A stretch of DNA of 64,000 nt from Micromonospora sp. CCTCC AA 2012012 (GCF_040499845.1 NZ_CP159342.1:806001-870000), one strand, 5' to 3'; shown: positions 16,720 to 26,364, counted from the stretch's first letter. Notes: a model not told the origin generated them from the sequence alone. Numbers and translations: made by a program.

Positions 16720-17931
16720 TCAGAACGGTGGGGCGGCGGCCTCGGGCGGGCGGCCCCAGGCGCGGCGGGCGTCGGCCACCGCCACGGCGAGCAGTACCAG
16801 GGCGGCCGCCCACGCCGACGCCAGCGGCGCCACGTGGAGCAGCAGCGGAGTCAGCCCCAGCAGCACGAGGAACCCCACCCAGCGCGACGGGGAGACGCGG
16901 CCGAACACCTCGTACTCGAAGCGGGCCCGGCCGGCGAGGAAGATCGCCGGGCCGCCGAGGATCATGGCGATCCACGGGATCTCGCCGTGCCCCGTCGGGT
17001 GCTCGTTGACCAGTTCGTAGCCGATCGCGGTGGCGACCACGCCGACCACCATCACCAGGTGGGTGTCGGCGGCGGAGCGGCCGATCGTGGCGGGATGGGC
17101 GGCCCGGCTGACCGCCTCGCCGAGGATCTGTCCGGCCCGCTGGACGTAGATCCGCCAGAGCAGCACCGAGGTGACGACCGCGGCCGCGAAAGCCGCGGTC
17201 CTGGTCAGGCTGGTCGGGTCCCGGCTGTACGACACCCCGGCGACCAGGATGGTCTCGCCGAGGGCGACGAGGAAGAACTGCTGGTACCGCTCGGCCAGGT
17301 GCTCACCGTGGATGTCCCAGCGGGAGACGGTCGAGCGGCCCAGCCCCGGCACCGGCCAGCCGAACCGCTGCGCCAGATACTCCAGCACCAGCGCGGTCAG
17401 CCAGAGCACGACCCGGGGGTCGGTGGGCAGGAACGCCCCGACGATCCAGAGCACGCCGGTGGCGCAGAAGGTGATCAGCATGCGCTGCTTCAGCCGCCGG
17501 TACTGCGGGCGGTGCAGCGCCAGCAGCAGAATCCCCGGCCGGCTCACCTGCGCCACCACGTACGCGACCGCGAAGGGGAGCCCGGTCGCGCTGAACGCAC
17601 GGGGGATCGCCACCCCCATCACCATGCTGCACACCAGCGCGGTGATCACGATCGTCTGCAACCAGATGTGGTACGGGTCGTAGCGGCTGGTGGTCCAGGC
17701 GGTGCCCTGCCAGAGCGCCCAGAGCGCGAGGAGCAGGATCAGGGTCTTGCCGCCGCCGGTGAGCGCCCGCCACACGCTCGCGTGCCCCGGCTCCAGGGCC
17801 AGGTCCTCGAAGGCGCGGGCGCCGATCCGGGTCAGCGCGAAGACGTACACCAGGTCGAAGAAGAGTTCCAGGAAGGTGGCCCGGCCCCCCTGGTCCTCGG
17901 GCAGCAGGGCGGCCGGCTCGGGGGTCCTCAC
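16720..17931 (-). CDS. LtrA-family (low temperature requirement A) membrane protein
   Basis: A 403-residue polytopic protein of the LtrA family; its role is unclear beyond a link to cold growth in Listeria. Recognisable features are TFLELFFDLVYVFALTRIG near the N-terminus, HGEHLAERYQQFFLVALGETILVAG in the middle, and about eleven to twelve hydrophobic helices. GTG 17931 (VRTPEPAALLPEDQGG) is chosen because GGGAGG lies 5-10 nt upstream and homologues start here; the open frame continuing upstream to 18789 is antisense to the next gene. Divergent from an LLM oxidoreductase. Confidence 0.9.
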   Translation of the reverse strand: MRTPEPAALLPEDQGGRATFLELFFDLVYVFALTRIGARAFEDLALEPGHASVWRALTGGGKTLILLLALWALWQGTAWTTSRYDPYHIWLQTIVITALVCSMVMGVAIPRAFSATGLPFAVAYVVAQVSRPGILLLALHRPQYRRLKQRMLITFCATGVLWIVGAFLPTDPRVVLWLTALVLEYLAQRFGWPVPGLGRSTVSRWDIHGEHLAERYQQFFLVALGETILVAGVSYSRDPTSLTRTAAFAAAVVTSVLLWRIYVQRAGQILGEAVSRAAHPATIGRSAADTHLVMVVGVVATAIGYELVNEHPTGHGEIPWIAMILGGPAIFLAGRARFEYEVFGRVSPSRWVGFLVLLGLTPLLLHVAPLASAWAAALVLLAVAVADARRAWGRPPEAAAPPF

Positions 17932-18072
17932 CGTCGCCTCCCACTCTCGGTCCGGCCCACCTGGCAGTCGTAACACTCTTTCCGGGCGCAGCGGTGCACA
18001 ACGCCCGGATCGGCGCGACCGGGACCGATCCGGATCTTGCTCCGGGCGGCGGCGAGCGGGCACGATCGACCG

Positions 18073-19077
18073 GTGACCAACCGATGGGGAATGACGGTGC
18101 CGCTGAGCGGGATCCCGCTCGCCGACCACGCCGCGGTCTACGCGGCCCTCGACCGGGCCGGCTTCACCGACGTCTGGTCCTCGGAGGTGGCCGGCACCGA
18201 CGCGTTCACCCCGCTGACGCTCGCCGCGGCGTGGCAACCGAGACTCCGCCTCGGCACCGCGATCACCCCGGTCTTCACCCGGGGACCCGGGCTGCTGGCG
18301 ATGACCGCCGCCGCCCTCGCCGAGACCGCCCCGGGCCGGTTCGCCCTCGGCATCGGCGCCTCCTCGCCGGTCGTCGTCCGGGACTGGAACGCGGTCCGCT
18401 TCGACGAGCCGTTCCGGCGTACCCGGGACGTGCTGCGGTTCCTCCGCGCGGCGCTGCGCGGCGAGACCGTCGACGAGGTCTACGACACCTTCACCGTGCG
18501 CCGGTTCACCCTGGAACGCCCGCCGGCCGTGCCGCCGCCGGTGCTGCTGGCCGCGCTGCGCCCCGGCATGCTCCGGCTGGCCGCCGCCGAGGCCGACGGG
18601 GTGATCCTCAACTGGCTCGCCGCGCAGGACGTGCCCCGGGCCGTCGCCGAACTCGGTGACCGCCGACCCGGCTTCGAGGTCGTCGCCCGGATCTTCGTCT
18701 GCCCGACCGAGGACGCCGGGCACGCCCGCGCGCTCGGCCGCCGGCTGATCGCCGGCTACCTCACCGTCCCGGCGTACGCCGCCTTCCACCGCTGGCTCGG
18801 CCGGGAGGCGTCACTCGGGCCGATGTGGGCCGCGTGGGCGGCCGGGGACCGGCGGGGCGCCGCCGCCGCGGTGCCCGACGAGGTGGTCGACGCGCTGGTG
18901 CTGCACGGTTCGCCCGAGCACTGCGCCGCGCAGGTCCGCCGCTACGCCGACGCCGGGGTGGACGTACCCGTGATGGCCCTGCTGCCCACGCCCGAACTGG
19001 CCACCGGCGGCGCGGCGGCCCTGGCCGCTCTGCTGCCCCGCCTCGGCGTCGCGGACACGGACGCGGACGGGAGCTGA
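18073..19077 (+). CDS. LLM-class F420-dependent oxidoreductase
   Basis: TIM-barrel oxidoreductase of the luciferase-like family, probably using F420; the substrate is unknown. Visible blocks are GFTDVWSSEVAGTDAFTPLTLAA, RLRLGTAITPVFTRGPGLLAMTAAAL, GRFALGIGASSPVVV and GTP-like C-terminal HGSPEHCAAQVRRYADAGVD. Start GTG 18073 sits 6 nt after CACGAT, so it is probably leaderless; this gives 334 residues. The SDR gene follows after one base, so the two form an operon and may act on the same alcohol or ketone substrate. Confidence 0.88.
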   Translation: MTNRWGMTVPLSGIPLADHAAVYAALDRAGFTDVWSSEVAGTDAFTPLTLAAAWQPRLRLGTAITPVFTRGPGLLAMTAAALAETAPGRFALGIGASSPVVVRDWNAVRFDEPFRRTRDVLRFLRAALRGETVDEVYDTFTVRRFTLERPPAVPPPVLLAALRPGMLRLAAAEADGVILNWLAAQDVPRAVAELGDRRPGFEVVARIFVCPTEDAGHARALGRRLIAGYLTVPAYAAFHRWLGREASLGPMWAAWAAGDRRGAAAAVPDEVVDALVLHGSPEHCAAQVRRYADAGVDVPVMALLPTPELATGGAAALAALLPRLGVADTDADGS

Positions 19078-19078
19078 C

Positions 19079-19879
19079 ATGAACCTCACCGACCGGGTGG
19101 CGGTGATCACCGGCGGCGCGGGCGGTATCGGCTCCGCCCTGGCCCGCCGGTTCGCCGCCGAGGGCGCCGCCGCCGTCGTGGTGGCCGACCTGGCCGCCGA
19201 CGCGGCCCGCGCGGTGGCCGAGGGCATCGGACCGGTCGCCCACGGCGTCGGCCTCGATGTCACCGACCCGGAGCAGGTCCGCGCCCTGGTCGCGGAGACC
19301 GAGCAGCGGTACGGCCGGATCGACCTCTTCTGCGCCAACGCCGGCGTCGCCACCGGCGGGGGAGTGGACGCGCCCGACGCCGACTGGGAGCGCGCCTGGC
19401 AGGTCAACGTCCTCGCCCACGTGCACACCGCCCGGGCGGTGCTCCCCGGCATGCTCCGACGCGGCGCGGGACACCTGCTCTTCACCTGCTCGGCGGCCGG
19501 GGTGCTGACCGCCGTCGGCGACGCCCCGTACACCGCCACCAAGCACGCGGCGGTCGGCTTCGCCGAGTGGCTCGCCATCACCTACCGGGACGCCGGCATC
19601 CGGGTCAGCGCGCTCTGCCCGCAGGGCGTCGACACCCCGATGCTCGCCGACGGGCTCGCCGCCGGTCATCTGGGGGCGCGGGTGATCGCCGCCTCGGGCG
19701 CGGTGCTCACCCCCGACCAGGTCGCCGACGCCACGATCGCCGGGCTCGCCGAGGAGCGCTTCCTGATCCTGCCCCACCCGGAGGTCGCCGCGTACGCGCG
19801 CCGACGGGCCGAGGACCCCGACGGGTGGCAGGCTGGCGTGCGCAAACTCGTCCGCAGACTGCGTGCCGCCGGTCAGTAG
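19079..19879 (+). CDS. Short-chain dehydrogenase/reductase
   Basis: Classical SDR of 266 residues, NAD(P)-dependent and cytosolic. It has the TGGAGGIGSAL cofactor loop, CANAG, the catalytic Ser in FTCSAAGVL, and the Tyr-Lys pair YTATKHA. Asp in VVVADLAAD at the end of strand 2 favours NAD(H). It starts at ATG 19079, one base after the LLM oxidoreductase stop, and is co-transcribed with it. The C-terminal LVRRLRAAGQ is unremarkable. The substrate cannot be read from sequence. Confidence 0.9.
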   Translation: MNLTDRVAVITGGAGGIGSALARRFAAEGAAAVVVADLAADAARAVAEGIGPVAHGVGLDVTDPEQVRALVAETEQRYGRIDLFCANAGVATGGGVDAPDADWERAWQVNVLAHVHTARAVLPGMLRRGAGHLLFTCSAAGVLTAVGDAPYTATKHAAVGFAEWLAITYRDAGIRVSALCPQGVDTPMLADGLAAGHLGARVIAASGAVLTPDQVADATIAGLAEERFLILPHPEVAAYARRRAEDPDGWQAGVRKLVRRLRAAGQ

Positions 19880-20292
19880 GAGCTGTCTCCGTGACCGGCC
19901 GCGTCGCCGTAGGTGCTGTTCTCCACATCGCGGCGGAGTAGCGGTCGGTCGGATCGGTGCCACGTTCGAAGGTGTCGCGATGCGAACTGGCTGCATCGTG
20001 GTCTGGACGGGCTGCTGACTCGCTCGATGAGTACGACTGTCCAATATGCGGTGAGCCGCCTGACATAGTCCGCACGAGATGCTCAGGACCCTTGCGGTCG
20101 GCCGCATCCGCCTTCTGAGGCGACATACTGATGCCCCCGCCGGGGACCTACGCATTACGAGATCAAATTGCTCGCCCCACTGACCTGGGTTGCACAGGCC
20201 CCTAGCAGCGGAAACACCTCGCGCCGCTCCCTCGCCGTCGGCCAACCTCTGGCGGGCTAGATGCGGATCGCTCGTTGAACTGAAGGTCGGCG
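19880..20292. other. Intergenic region without a supported gene
   Basis: About 410 bp of lower GC than its surroundings. The only ORFs are short and have no ribosome sites or family resemblance. I see no tRNA or clear repeat. Confidence 0.6.
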
Positions 20293-20652
20293 CTAGTACT
20301 CCGCCGGCAAGTCGTGAAACCACCGCCGAGACGATGCGGGCACCAGCAACAGGCCAACGATGACTGCTGCACCAAGGATCTGCAGCAGCCCTGAAGCATC
20401 GGCCTTAGTGATCGCGACAACGCCGTACACGACGCTGGCGGTCGCGAGAACGGTTGTCCAGAACCGGGCCCGCCCGCTACCACGCCACAAGCCGTAAGCC
20501 AACGCTAGGAGAAGAAGCACCCCTATTAGCTCGGTGGCGATGGATGGACCACTCCCAAACATCATCGACGCCGACAGCGCGGCTGCCACGAGCAAAATCA
20601 CTGAGGCGGCGGCGACCGGCACAGGAACGCGTCGCTGACTCTGCTCGATCAT
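20293..20652 (-). CDS. Small hypothetical membrane protein
   Basis: Not recognised. About 119 residues from MIEQSQRRVPVP with four hydrophobic segments: AAASVILLVAAALSASMMFG, ELIGVLLLLALAYGLW, FWTTVLATASVVYGVVAI and LLQILGAAVIVGLLLVP, ending in a short polar tail. Basic residues precede the first helix, consistent with a cytosolic N-terminus. The frame also contains an upstream ATG at 20706 giving 18 more residues; neither start has a good ribosome site. Local base composition is lower in GC than the flanking core genes, which hints at acquired DNA. Flanked by gene-poor DNA on both sides. Confidence 0.6.
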   Translation of the reverse strand: MIEQSQRRVPVPVAAASVILLVAAALSASMMFGSGPSIATELIGVLLLLALAYGLWRGSGRARFWTTVLATASVVYGVVAITKADASGLLQILGAAVIVGLLLVPASSRRWFHDLPAEY

Positions 20653-21214
20653 CGGCTCATGGTAGGCATCGTTCGCCCGGTCCACTAGGCCACTGATCGT
20701 CGGCATCGACCAGGTGGTGAGTCGCGTGCCAACAGCGAGCCTGGCCCGCTTCGGACTTACCGGCTCTGCCGACGGCAGCAGGGGTAGCGGGTTCCGGGTC
20801 TTGGCGGATCTCCTCGTCGGGCAGTTGCAGACCGTCCGGGGAGGCTAGTAGCCCTTGCGGGGCCGACGAGGGGATCCGCAGCGGCATCTCTGAGGAGGGC
20901 CGAGGTTCGGGGCGGAGCCGCGAGGTCCTCAAAGGTCTTGTCGCCCGTCAGCCTGCCGGCCGGCCCGGCCGATGCCGGCCGAAGGCCGCCAGCAGGCCAG
21001 GGCCGGGCCGGCGCCGCCTTGATCTGATGAAGCGCAATTCGGCAACGCACACCGCGAAGGGCCTCTCCTCCGTCGGCTGATGTGCGACTTTCCGTCCGCC
21101 AACTGATCTGGGACGCCTCAGAACGCCGACCACGGCGGATCCGGGTCGCGGCCTCGCTCTTGCCAGTCGGGCCGGATCGGGTGCTGTGGTTTCCGGGCCG
21201 TTCGGCAGCTCGCG
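20653..21214. other. Gene-poor region
   Basis: About 560 bp between two hypothetical genes. ORFs here lack codon bias and ribosome sites. No RNA gene or repeat was seen. Confidence 0.55.
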
Positions 21215-21589
21215 TCAGCGGTGCAGGTCGGGATTGTGCTTGTGCGGGACGGGATCTGGGTGCTCCCGTGCCCACTCCACCACCCGATCTGTCAGCCGGT
21301 CGTACGGCGCGTCGTCTGTCTCTGGCATGTCGACGTTCAGCAGTCTGGCGACGTCTCGATCGATCTGCTCAGCGATAGCCGGCGCGAAGAGGCCAGAGGC
21401 GACCAGGGTGTCTCGCAGAAAGCGGGCGAGAATCTCGTGACTGTCGTCCCAGTTCACGTTGCCGTTACGGTGTGCTTCGTCGCGCAGCTTCTCCACTGCC
21501 CGGATCAGCTCGCCTTGTACGGTCTTCGCCTGTCCACTGCGCGGCACGTACGTCTGCCAAAGATGGCGGGCCTCTTGGAAGTACTGCAT
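21215..21589 (-). CDS. Conserved-looking hypothetical protein
   Basis: A 124-residue soluble, acidic and probably helical protein starting MQYFQEARHLWQTYVPRSGQ. Charged helices (GELIRAVEKLRDEAHRNGNVNWDDSHEILARFLRDTL) and the C-terminal YDRLTDRVVEWAREHPDPVPH look like a genuine folded protein, and I have the impression of similar Streptomyces proteins, but I cannot name a family. It starts at ATG 21589, with no strong ribosome site. It is isolated between a gene-poor region and the transglutaminase operon. No function is proposed. Confidence 0.65.
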   Translation of the reverse strand: MQYFQEARHLWQTYVPRSGQAKTVQGELIRAVEKLRDEAHRNGNVNWDDSHEILARFLRDTLVASGLFAPAIAEQIDRDVARLLNVDMPETDDAPYDRLTDRVVEWAREHPDPVPHKHNPDLHR

Positions 21590-21598
21590 GCTGGGAGG

Positions 21599-21901
21599 CT
21601 ACTGACAGCGATGCGCCCGTGCGTACGTCGTCCGCTGGCCATTGCCGGGTGTCCTCCGCGTGGTGAATCTCGTAGATCTAGATAGGCGACCCAGCGACCT
21701 GCCCGAGTGGGCTCTTAGCAGCGGAAACGCCTCTCGACATCTCTCACCACTCCCCGCCTTCGCCGCCTCCGCCAGCCGTTCCGCACGGGTCACGGGTCGG
21801 CGGCGGCGACGGGACCGCGCGACCACGCCGGCCGTGGTCGTCGTCGCGAGGACGAGGGCGGCCAGCGCGGTGAGCAGCCAGCTCCCAATGGACGCCCGCA
21901 T
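21599..21901 (-). CDS. Possible small membrane-anchored protein
   Basis: A 100-codon frame starting 21 nt after the transglutaminase-like gene on the same strand. The N-terminus MRASIGSWLLTALAALVLATTTTAGVVA looks like a real signal or anchor followed by a basic stretch and a helical AERLAEAAKAGSGE. The last 40 residues are rich in Arg/Thr/Ser and resemble non-coding translation, so the gene may be truncated or frameshifted. Low confidence. Confidence 0.35.
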   Translation of the reverse strand: MRASIGSWLLTALAALVLATTTTAGVVARSRRRRRPVTRAERLAEAAKAGSGERCREAFPLLRAHSGRSLGRLSRSTRFTTRRTPGNGQRTTYARAHRCQ

Positions 21902-21922
21902 GGTGGGGGCGGCCAGCGGACG

Positions 21923-24214
21923 TCAGGGACGCCAGCGCAGTGGACCCGGATGTACCCGCCAGAGCAACCGTCGCCACCACGGGCGGGCCGAGCGCAGCAC
22001 CGAGACGTACCCCTCGGCCACCGCTGCCGCCCGATCCGCCTGCGCCAAGGCGGCCGTGCCCGGAGCGAAGGCCACCTGGTTGAGCAACCCGGCCAGCTCG
22101 CCCACGTCGGCGGCCGGCCCGTCGGCCGGCCGGGTGCCGTCGGCGGCCAGCGTCGCCCGGGCCTCGGCGACGGTCCGGCGGGCCCGCTCGGCCACCTCGG
22201 CCGCGGCGAGGTCGTCGCCGACCGGATGGCCGGCCAGCCGGAGCGCGTCGGTGACCTCCCGCCACGCGCCGGCGATGCGCTCGCCGGGGTCACCCCGCTC
22301 CAGCCGGGCCCGGGTCAGGTTGCGGCGCAGCGTGCCCAGCACCAGCAGCAGCCCACCCACCACCAGCACCAGCCCACCCACCCCGCCACCCACCAGCACC
22401 GGCGTGGCGAGCCCGGCGTCGCGCCGCGTCGGGCCGGACGACGCCCCGGCCGGCGGCGTCGCCGTCGGCTCCACGGTCGGCTCCGGCACCTCCGACGGCG
22501 GCGGGTCGTCCGGGGTGGGCCGGAAGTCCTCCTCCACCGGCCGGGGTTCCTCGTCGGGCCGGGGCATCGGGTCGAACGGCACCCAACCGACCCCGTCGAA
22601 GAGCACCTCCGGCCAGGCGAACGCGTCCGCCGCCCGGACCGGACCGTCCCCCTTGGGCCGGAAACCCACCACCACCCGGGTCGGCAGGCCGGTGAGCCGG
22701 CCCAGCACCGCGAACGCCGCCGCGAACTGCTCCGACGTGCCCCGCTGCCCACCCCCGGCGCGCGGCCCGAACAGGAAGAACGCCAGGTTCGGGTACGCGT
22801 GCCCGCTCGGTGCGTCCGCGGTGACCCGGTAGTGCTCGGCGAGGAACTGCTCGATCGCGGCGGCCCGGGCGTACGGGGCGCCGTTGGACTCGGCGAGCTG
22901 GGCGGCCAGCCGGCGCAGCGGCTCCGGCACCCCGTCGGCGACCCGCAGCTCCCGGGCCACCGCGTCGCCGGCCGGCACGTTCGCGGTGGCCAGCAGGTTC
23001 CCGTCCGGACGTTCCCGCGCCGACGTCACCGCGTACCGCAGCCCCGCAGTGAGCCCCTCCGGTCGGATCAGCGTCCCGGTCGCCGGGTCGTACGCCGCCC
23101 GGGCGCCGGTCACCTCGCGCGGGGTGGCCACCGCCGGCAGTAGCCGCCCGGTCAGCTCCGCCACGGTGATCTCCTGCCGGACCGTGTCCACGGTGGTGCC
23201 CGGCGCGGGCTCCGACAGCGGCAGCACCCGCCCCGCGTTGCGGTACGTGGCGCCGACCCGCCAGGTCACCCCGTCGTAGTCGCTCAGCACCGCCAGCCGG
23301 ATCCGGACGTCACCCCCGCCCCCTTCGGTGGTACGCACCTCCAGCAGCTTCTGGTCCGGGTTCAGCGCCCAGCCGGAGATCCGGATCAGCGGGTTCTCGT
23401 CCAGCGACTCCACCCGCGGCGGCTCCACGTAGCGGCGGGGATCCACCGGCCGCTCGTCCACCCGACCGGCCAGCGCCGGACCGAGCAGGGCGGCCAGCCC
23501 GACCACCACCGCCAGCCCGGCTGCGGTGGCCGCCGCCAGGCGCAGCCGCACCGCGGCGCGTACCGCCGGGGCGAGACCGGCCGTCGGGTCGACCGAGGCC
23601 GCGTCCTGCCGGCCCGGCACCGCCAGCCCCACCGCGGCGACCGCGGCGAAGGCCACCGCCGGCCAGACCGCCGGCTCGGCGTTCGGGCCCACCACGTAGA
23701 GCGCCCCGGCGAAGAGCAGCGCCGGCGGCAGGTAACCCAGCAGCACCCGGCCCGCCCGCAGTGCCACCTCCGCCCCGGCCAGCCCGGCCAGCCAGGCCGC
23801 CACCACCGGCACCAGCACCGTGTCCGGGGCCGGCTCGACCGGGATCATCGCGGTCAGCAGCCGGGGGACCGCGTTGCGCGCCGCGTCCCCGGCCACCCCG
23901 GCCAGGCTGCCGGGCAGCTCGGCGTGCGCGGCGGCCAGCCGCAGCGACAGCGCCGTCCACCCGGCCAGGGCGAGCACCGACAGCGGCGCGACCAGCCACG
24001 ACGGCAGCCGCCGGGCGGCCACCCCGACCAGCACCGAGCCGACCGCCGCGCCGACCATCAGCCGGGTCAGCAGGTCATCGGCGTACACCCGGCCCAGCAC
24101 CACGCCGGCCAGGGAGATCATCGTGACCAGGGCCAGCGGCACCGGGACCGCGCGCAGCGCGCCGAGGCCCCGCGCCCACGCCGCGCGGCCGGCGTTCGGT
24201 GCGGGCCCGGTCAC
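21923..24214 (-). CDS. DUF3488/transglutaminase-like membrane protein with altered active site
   Basis: A 763-residue membrane protein of the TgpA type: about eight N-terminal helices, an extracytoplasmic transglutaminase-like core (about residues 400-600), a Pro-rich linker, one more TM helix (PVLVGGGVGGLVLVVGGLLLVL) and a cytosolic helical tail. The start GTG 24214 overlaps the DUF58 stop by 4 nt. Where active transglutaminases have G-x-C, the sequence reads GTSEQFAAAF, and where they have D-x-H-x-W it reads DAFAWPEV, so both catalytic Cys and His are replaced. I expect no peptidase or transferase activity, rather a binding or scaffold role. It belongs to an FN3-MoxR-DUF58-TGL operon. Confidence 0.88.
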   Translation of the reverse strand: MTGPAPNAGRAAWARGLGALRAVPVPLALVTMISLAGVVLGRVYADDLLTRLMVGAAVGSVLVGVAARRLPSWLVAPLSVLALAGWTALSLRLAAAHAELPGSLAGVAGDAARNAVPRLLTAMIPVEPAPDTVLVPVVAAWLAGLAGAEVALRAGRVLLGYLPPALLFAGALYVVGPNAEPAVWPAVAFAAVAAVGLAVPGRQDAASVDPTAGLAPAVRAAVRLRLAAATAAGLAVVVGLAALLGPALAGRVDERPVDPRRYVEPPRVESLDENPLIRISGWALNPDQKLLEVRTTEGGGGDVRIRLAVLSDYDGVTWRVGATYRNAGRVLPLSEPAPGTTVDTVRQEITVAELTGRLLPAVATPREVTGARAAYDPATGTLIRPEGLTAGLRYAVTSARERPDGNLLATANVPAGDAVARELRVADGVPEPLRRLAAQLAESNGAPYARAAAIEQFLAEHYRVTADAPSGHAYPNLAFFLFGPRAGGGQRGTSEQFAAAFAVLGRLTGLPTRVVVGFRPKGDGPVRAADAFAWPEVLFDGVGWVPFDPMPRPDEEPRPVEEDFRPTPDDPPPSEVPEPTVEPTATPPAGASSGPTRRDAGLATPVLVGGGVGGLVLVVGGLLLVLGTLRRNLTRARLERGDPGERIAGAWREVTDALRLAGHPVGDDLAAAEVAERARRTVAEARATLAADGTRPADGPAADVGELAGLLNQVAFAPGTAALAQADRAAAVAEGYVSVLRSARPWWRRLLWRVHPGPLRWRP

Positions 24215-25365
24215 CACCGGCGGATCCCGTCCCACTCGGCGGCGAACTCCGCGCCGTCGGTCGCGTCCAGCAGCACCAGACCCGCCCCGCCCGGCGGCGT
24301 CCGGTCGGTCGCGCCGAGGACCGCCACCACCACCGACGGGTACGTCCCCCGCAGCGCGCCCACGTACCCGAGGTCGGCCCGGCCACCCGGCCCGGTCAGG
24401 AAGACCAGCGTGTCGCCGAGCCGCTCCTGCCGCCATCGGTTCACCGCCGTCGGCAGCACGTCCTCGCCGCCGTCGGCGAGCCCGACCGCGGCCAGCCGGT
24501 CCAGCGGCGGGCCGCCGCCCGCCGGGTCGACCGGGTCCGGCGCCACCAGCAGCAGGGTCACCGGCAGGTCTTCCCGGACGGCGGCGGCGACCACCGAGGC
24601 GGCGGCTTCGCAGCCGGCCTCGAAGGACTCCGCCACCCCGGCCGTCCGGCCCGGGTGCGCGGCGGCGCGGTTGTCCAGCACCACCACCAGTCGGGGCAGG
24701 CTGGTGTCCACGTTCTCCCGGACCATCAGCTCACCGACGCGGGCGCTGGTCCGCCAGTGCACCCGGCGCAGCTCGTCGCCGACCACGTACTCCCGCAGCG
24801 AGTCGAAGGTGATCGACCCGTGCGGCACCGCGTCGGTGCGGCCGTCCAGGCTGCGTCCCGCGCCCGGCGGCACCGCGCCGAGCGGGTGGATGCGCGGATG
24901 CACCCAGACCGGCACGGTGTCCCCGTACGGGCGGGCCAGCGCCACCAGCCCGAGCGGGTCGCGCCGGGTGACCCGCAGCGGGCCGATCGGCACCACCCCG
25001 CGGCGGCGGGTCGGCACGTCGTAGCGGACCGTGGTGTCCCGGCCCGGCCGCAACCGCAGCAGCGGCACCGGCACGGCGACGGCGCCGCAGCGGTCCTCGG
25101 CGACCAGGTTCGCCGCCCGCAGCCGACCGGTGTTCCGCACCGTCAACGTCACCACGGCCGGCTCGCCCCGGGCCACCCGGTCCGGGTCGGCGCTGCGGGT
25201 CACCGCCAACCGGGGTCGCCAGGCGGCGGTGACCAGGGCGTATCCGACGGCGACCCCGGCCGCCGCGCCGAGCACGGTCAGCTCCGGGTACGCGAACCGG
25301 AACCCCGCGCCGAGCAGCACGACGGCGGCGACGAGCAGCCCGACGCCCCGGGCGGTGATCCTCAC
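24211..25365 (-). CDS. DUF58 (VWA-like) membrane protein
   Basis: A 384-residue protein with two N-terminal TM helices (GVGLLVAAVVLLGAGFRFAY, VLGAAAGVAVGYALVTA) and a cytosolic DUF58 domain. The signature FDSLREYVVGDELRRVHWRTSARVGELMVRE is intact. MoxR ATPases and DUF58 proteins work together as chaperone-like pairs in assembling or activating membrane or secreted complexes. The gene starts ATG 25365, 3 nt after the MoxR stop, and overlaps the transglutaminase-like gene by 4 nt, so the three are translationally linked. The specific client is unknown. Confidence 0.92.
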   Translation of the reverse strand: MRITARGVGLLVAAVVLLGAGFRFAYPELTVLGAAAGVAVGYALVTAAWRPRLAVTRSADPDRVARGEPAVVTLTVRNTGRLRAANLVAEDRCGAVAVPVPLLRLRPGRDTTVRYDVPTRRRGVVPIGPLRVTRRDPLGLVALARPYGDTVPVWVHPRIHPLGAVPPGAGRSLDGRTDAVPHGSITFDSLREYVVGDELRRVHWRTSARVGELMVRENVDTSLPRLVVVLDNRAAAHPGRTAGVAESFEAGCEAAASVVAAAVREDLPVTLLLVAPDPVDPAGGGPPLDRLAAVGLADGGEDVLPTAVNRWRQERLGDTLVFLTGPGGRADLGYVGALRGTYPSVVVAVLGATDRTPPGGAGLVLLDATDGAEFAAEWDGIRRW

Positions 25366-25368
25366 GGC

Positions 25369-26364
25369 TCAGCCGCGCACCGGGGCGGGCTGGCCGGACG
25401 GGAGCGGCACCGGCACCGACGCGATCGCCTGGCGCAGCACCTCGACGGCGGTCACCCCGCGCACCTGCGCGTCGGCGGTGAGCAGCAGCCGGTGCGCGAA
25501 GACCGGCTCGGCGAGGGCCTTCAGGTCCTCCGGCATGATCCAGCCCCGCCCGTCGATCAGCGCGTACGCGCAGGCCGCCCGGGTCAGCGCGATCACGCCG
25601 CGCGGGCTCACCCCGACCCGCACCTGCGGGTGGGTCCGGGTCGCGGCGGCCAGCCGGACCGCGTACGCGTAGAGCGGCTCGGCGATGTGCACCCGCCGGG
25701 CCATCTTCACCATCTCCCCGACGGTGGCGGTGTCGGTGACCGGGCTCAGCGAGTCGGGGGAGCGGAGCGTGGCGCCGCGCAGCACCTCCACCTCGACCGC
25801 CTCGTCAGGGTAGCCAACCGACAGCTTCACCAGGAACCGGTCGAGCTGGGCCTCCGGCAGGCGGTAGGTGCCGTCCATCTCGACCGGGTTCTGGGTGGCG
25901 ACCACCAGGAACGGCTGCGGCACCGGGTGTCGTACGCCGTCCACGGTGACGGTCCGTTCCTCCATCACCTCCAGCAGCGCCGACTGGGTCTTCGGCGACG
26001 CCCGGTTGATCTCGTCGGCGATGACGATGTTGGCGAAGACCGGGCCGGGGTGAAACTCGAAGCCCCGGGTGGCCTGGTTGAAGATGGTCACCCCGGAGAC
26101 GTCCGAGGGGAGCAGGTCCGGGGTGAACTGGATGCGCCGCCACTCGCCCTTCACCGTCGACGCGATGGCCCGGGCCAGGGTGGTCTTGCCGACCCCGGGC
26201 ACGTCCTCCAGCAGCACGTGGCCCTGGGCGAAGAGCGCGGTCAGCGCCAGCCGGACCACCTGCGGCTTGCCCAGCACGACCGCGTTGACGTTCTCGGCCA
26301 GCCGGGCGGCGAGGGCGGTGAAGCCCTGCACCTCCGGCTGGGTGAGCGGTTCGTGGGTGTTCAC
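25369..26364 (-). CDS. MoxR-family AAA+ ATPase
   Basis: A 331-residue AAA+ ATPase. Walker A is GVGKTTLARA, Walker B IVIADEINR, sensor 1 ATQNPVE, and the family block LLEVMEERTVTVDGV is present. Start GTG 26364 (VNTHEPLTQPEVQGF) is favoured by AGGAG upstream and by the family length of about 320-350; the longer frame to 27162 is antisense to the FN3 gene. It sits between the FN3 protein and DUF58. MoxR proteins remodel partner complexes using ATP in the cytosol, here presumably through DUF58. Confidence 0.93.
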   Translation of the reverse strand: MNTHEPLTQPEVQGFTALAARLAENVNAVVLGKPQVVRLALTALFAQGHVLLEDVPGVGKTTLARAIASTVKGEWRRIQFTPDLLPSDVSGVTIFNQATRGFEFHPGPVFANIVIADEINRASPKTQSALLEVMEERTVTVDGVRHPVPQPFLVVATQNPVEMDGTYRLPEAQLDRFLVKLSVGYPDEAVEVEVLRGATLRSPDSLSPVTDTATVGEMVKMARRVHIAEPLYAYAVRLAAATRTHPQVRVGVSPRGVIALTRAACAYALIDGRGWIMPEDLKALAEPVFAHRLLLTADAQVRGVTAVEVLRQAIASVPVPLPSGQPAPVRG

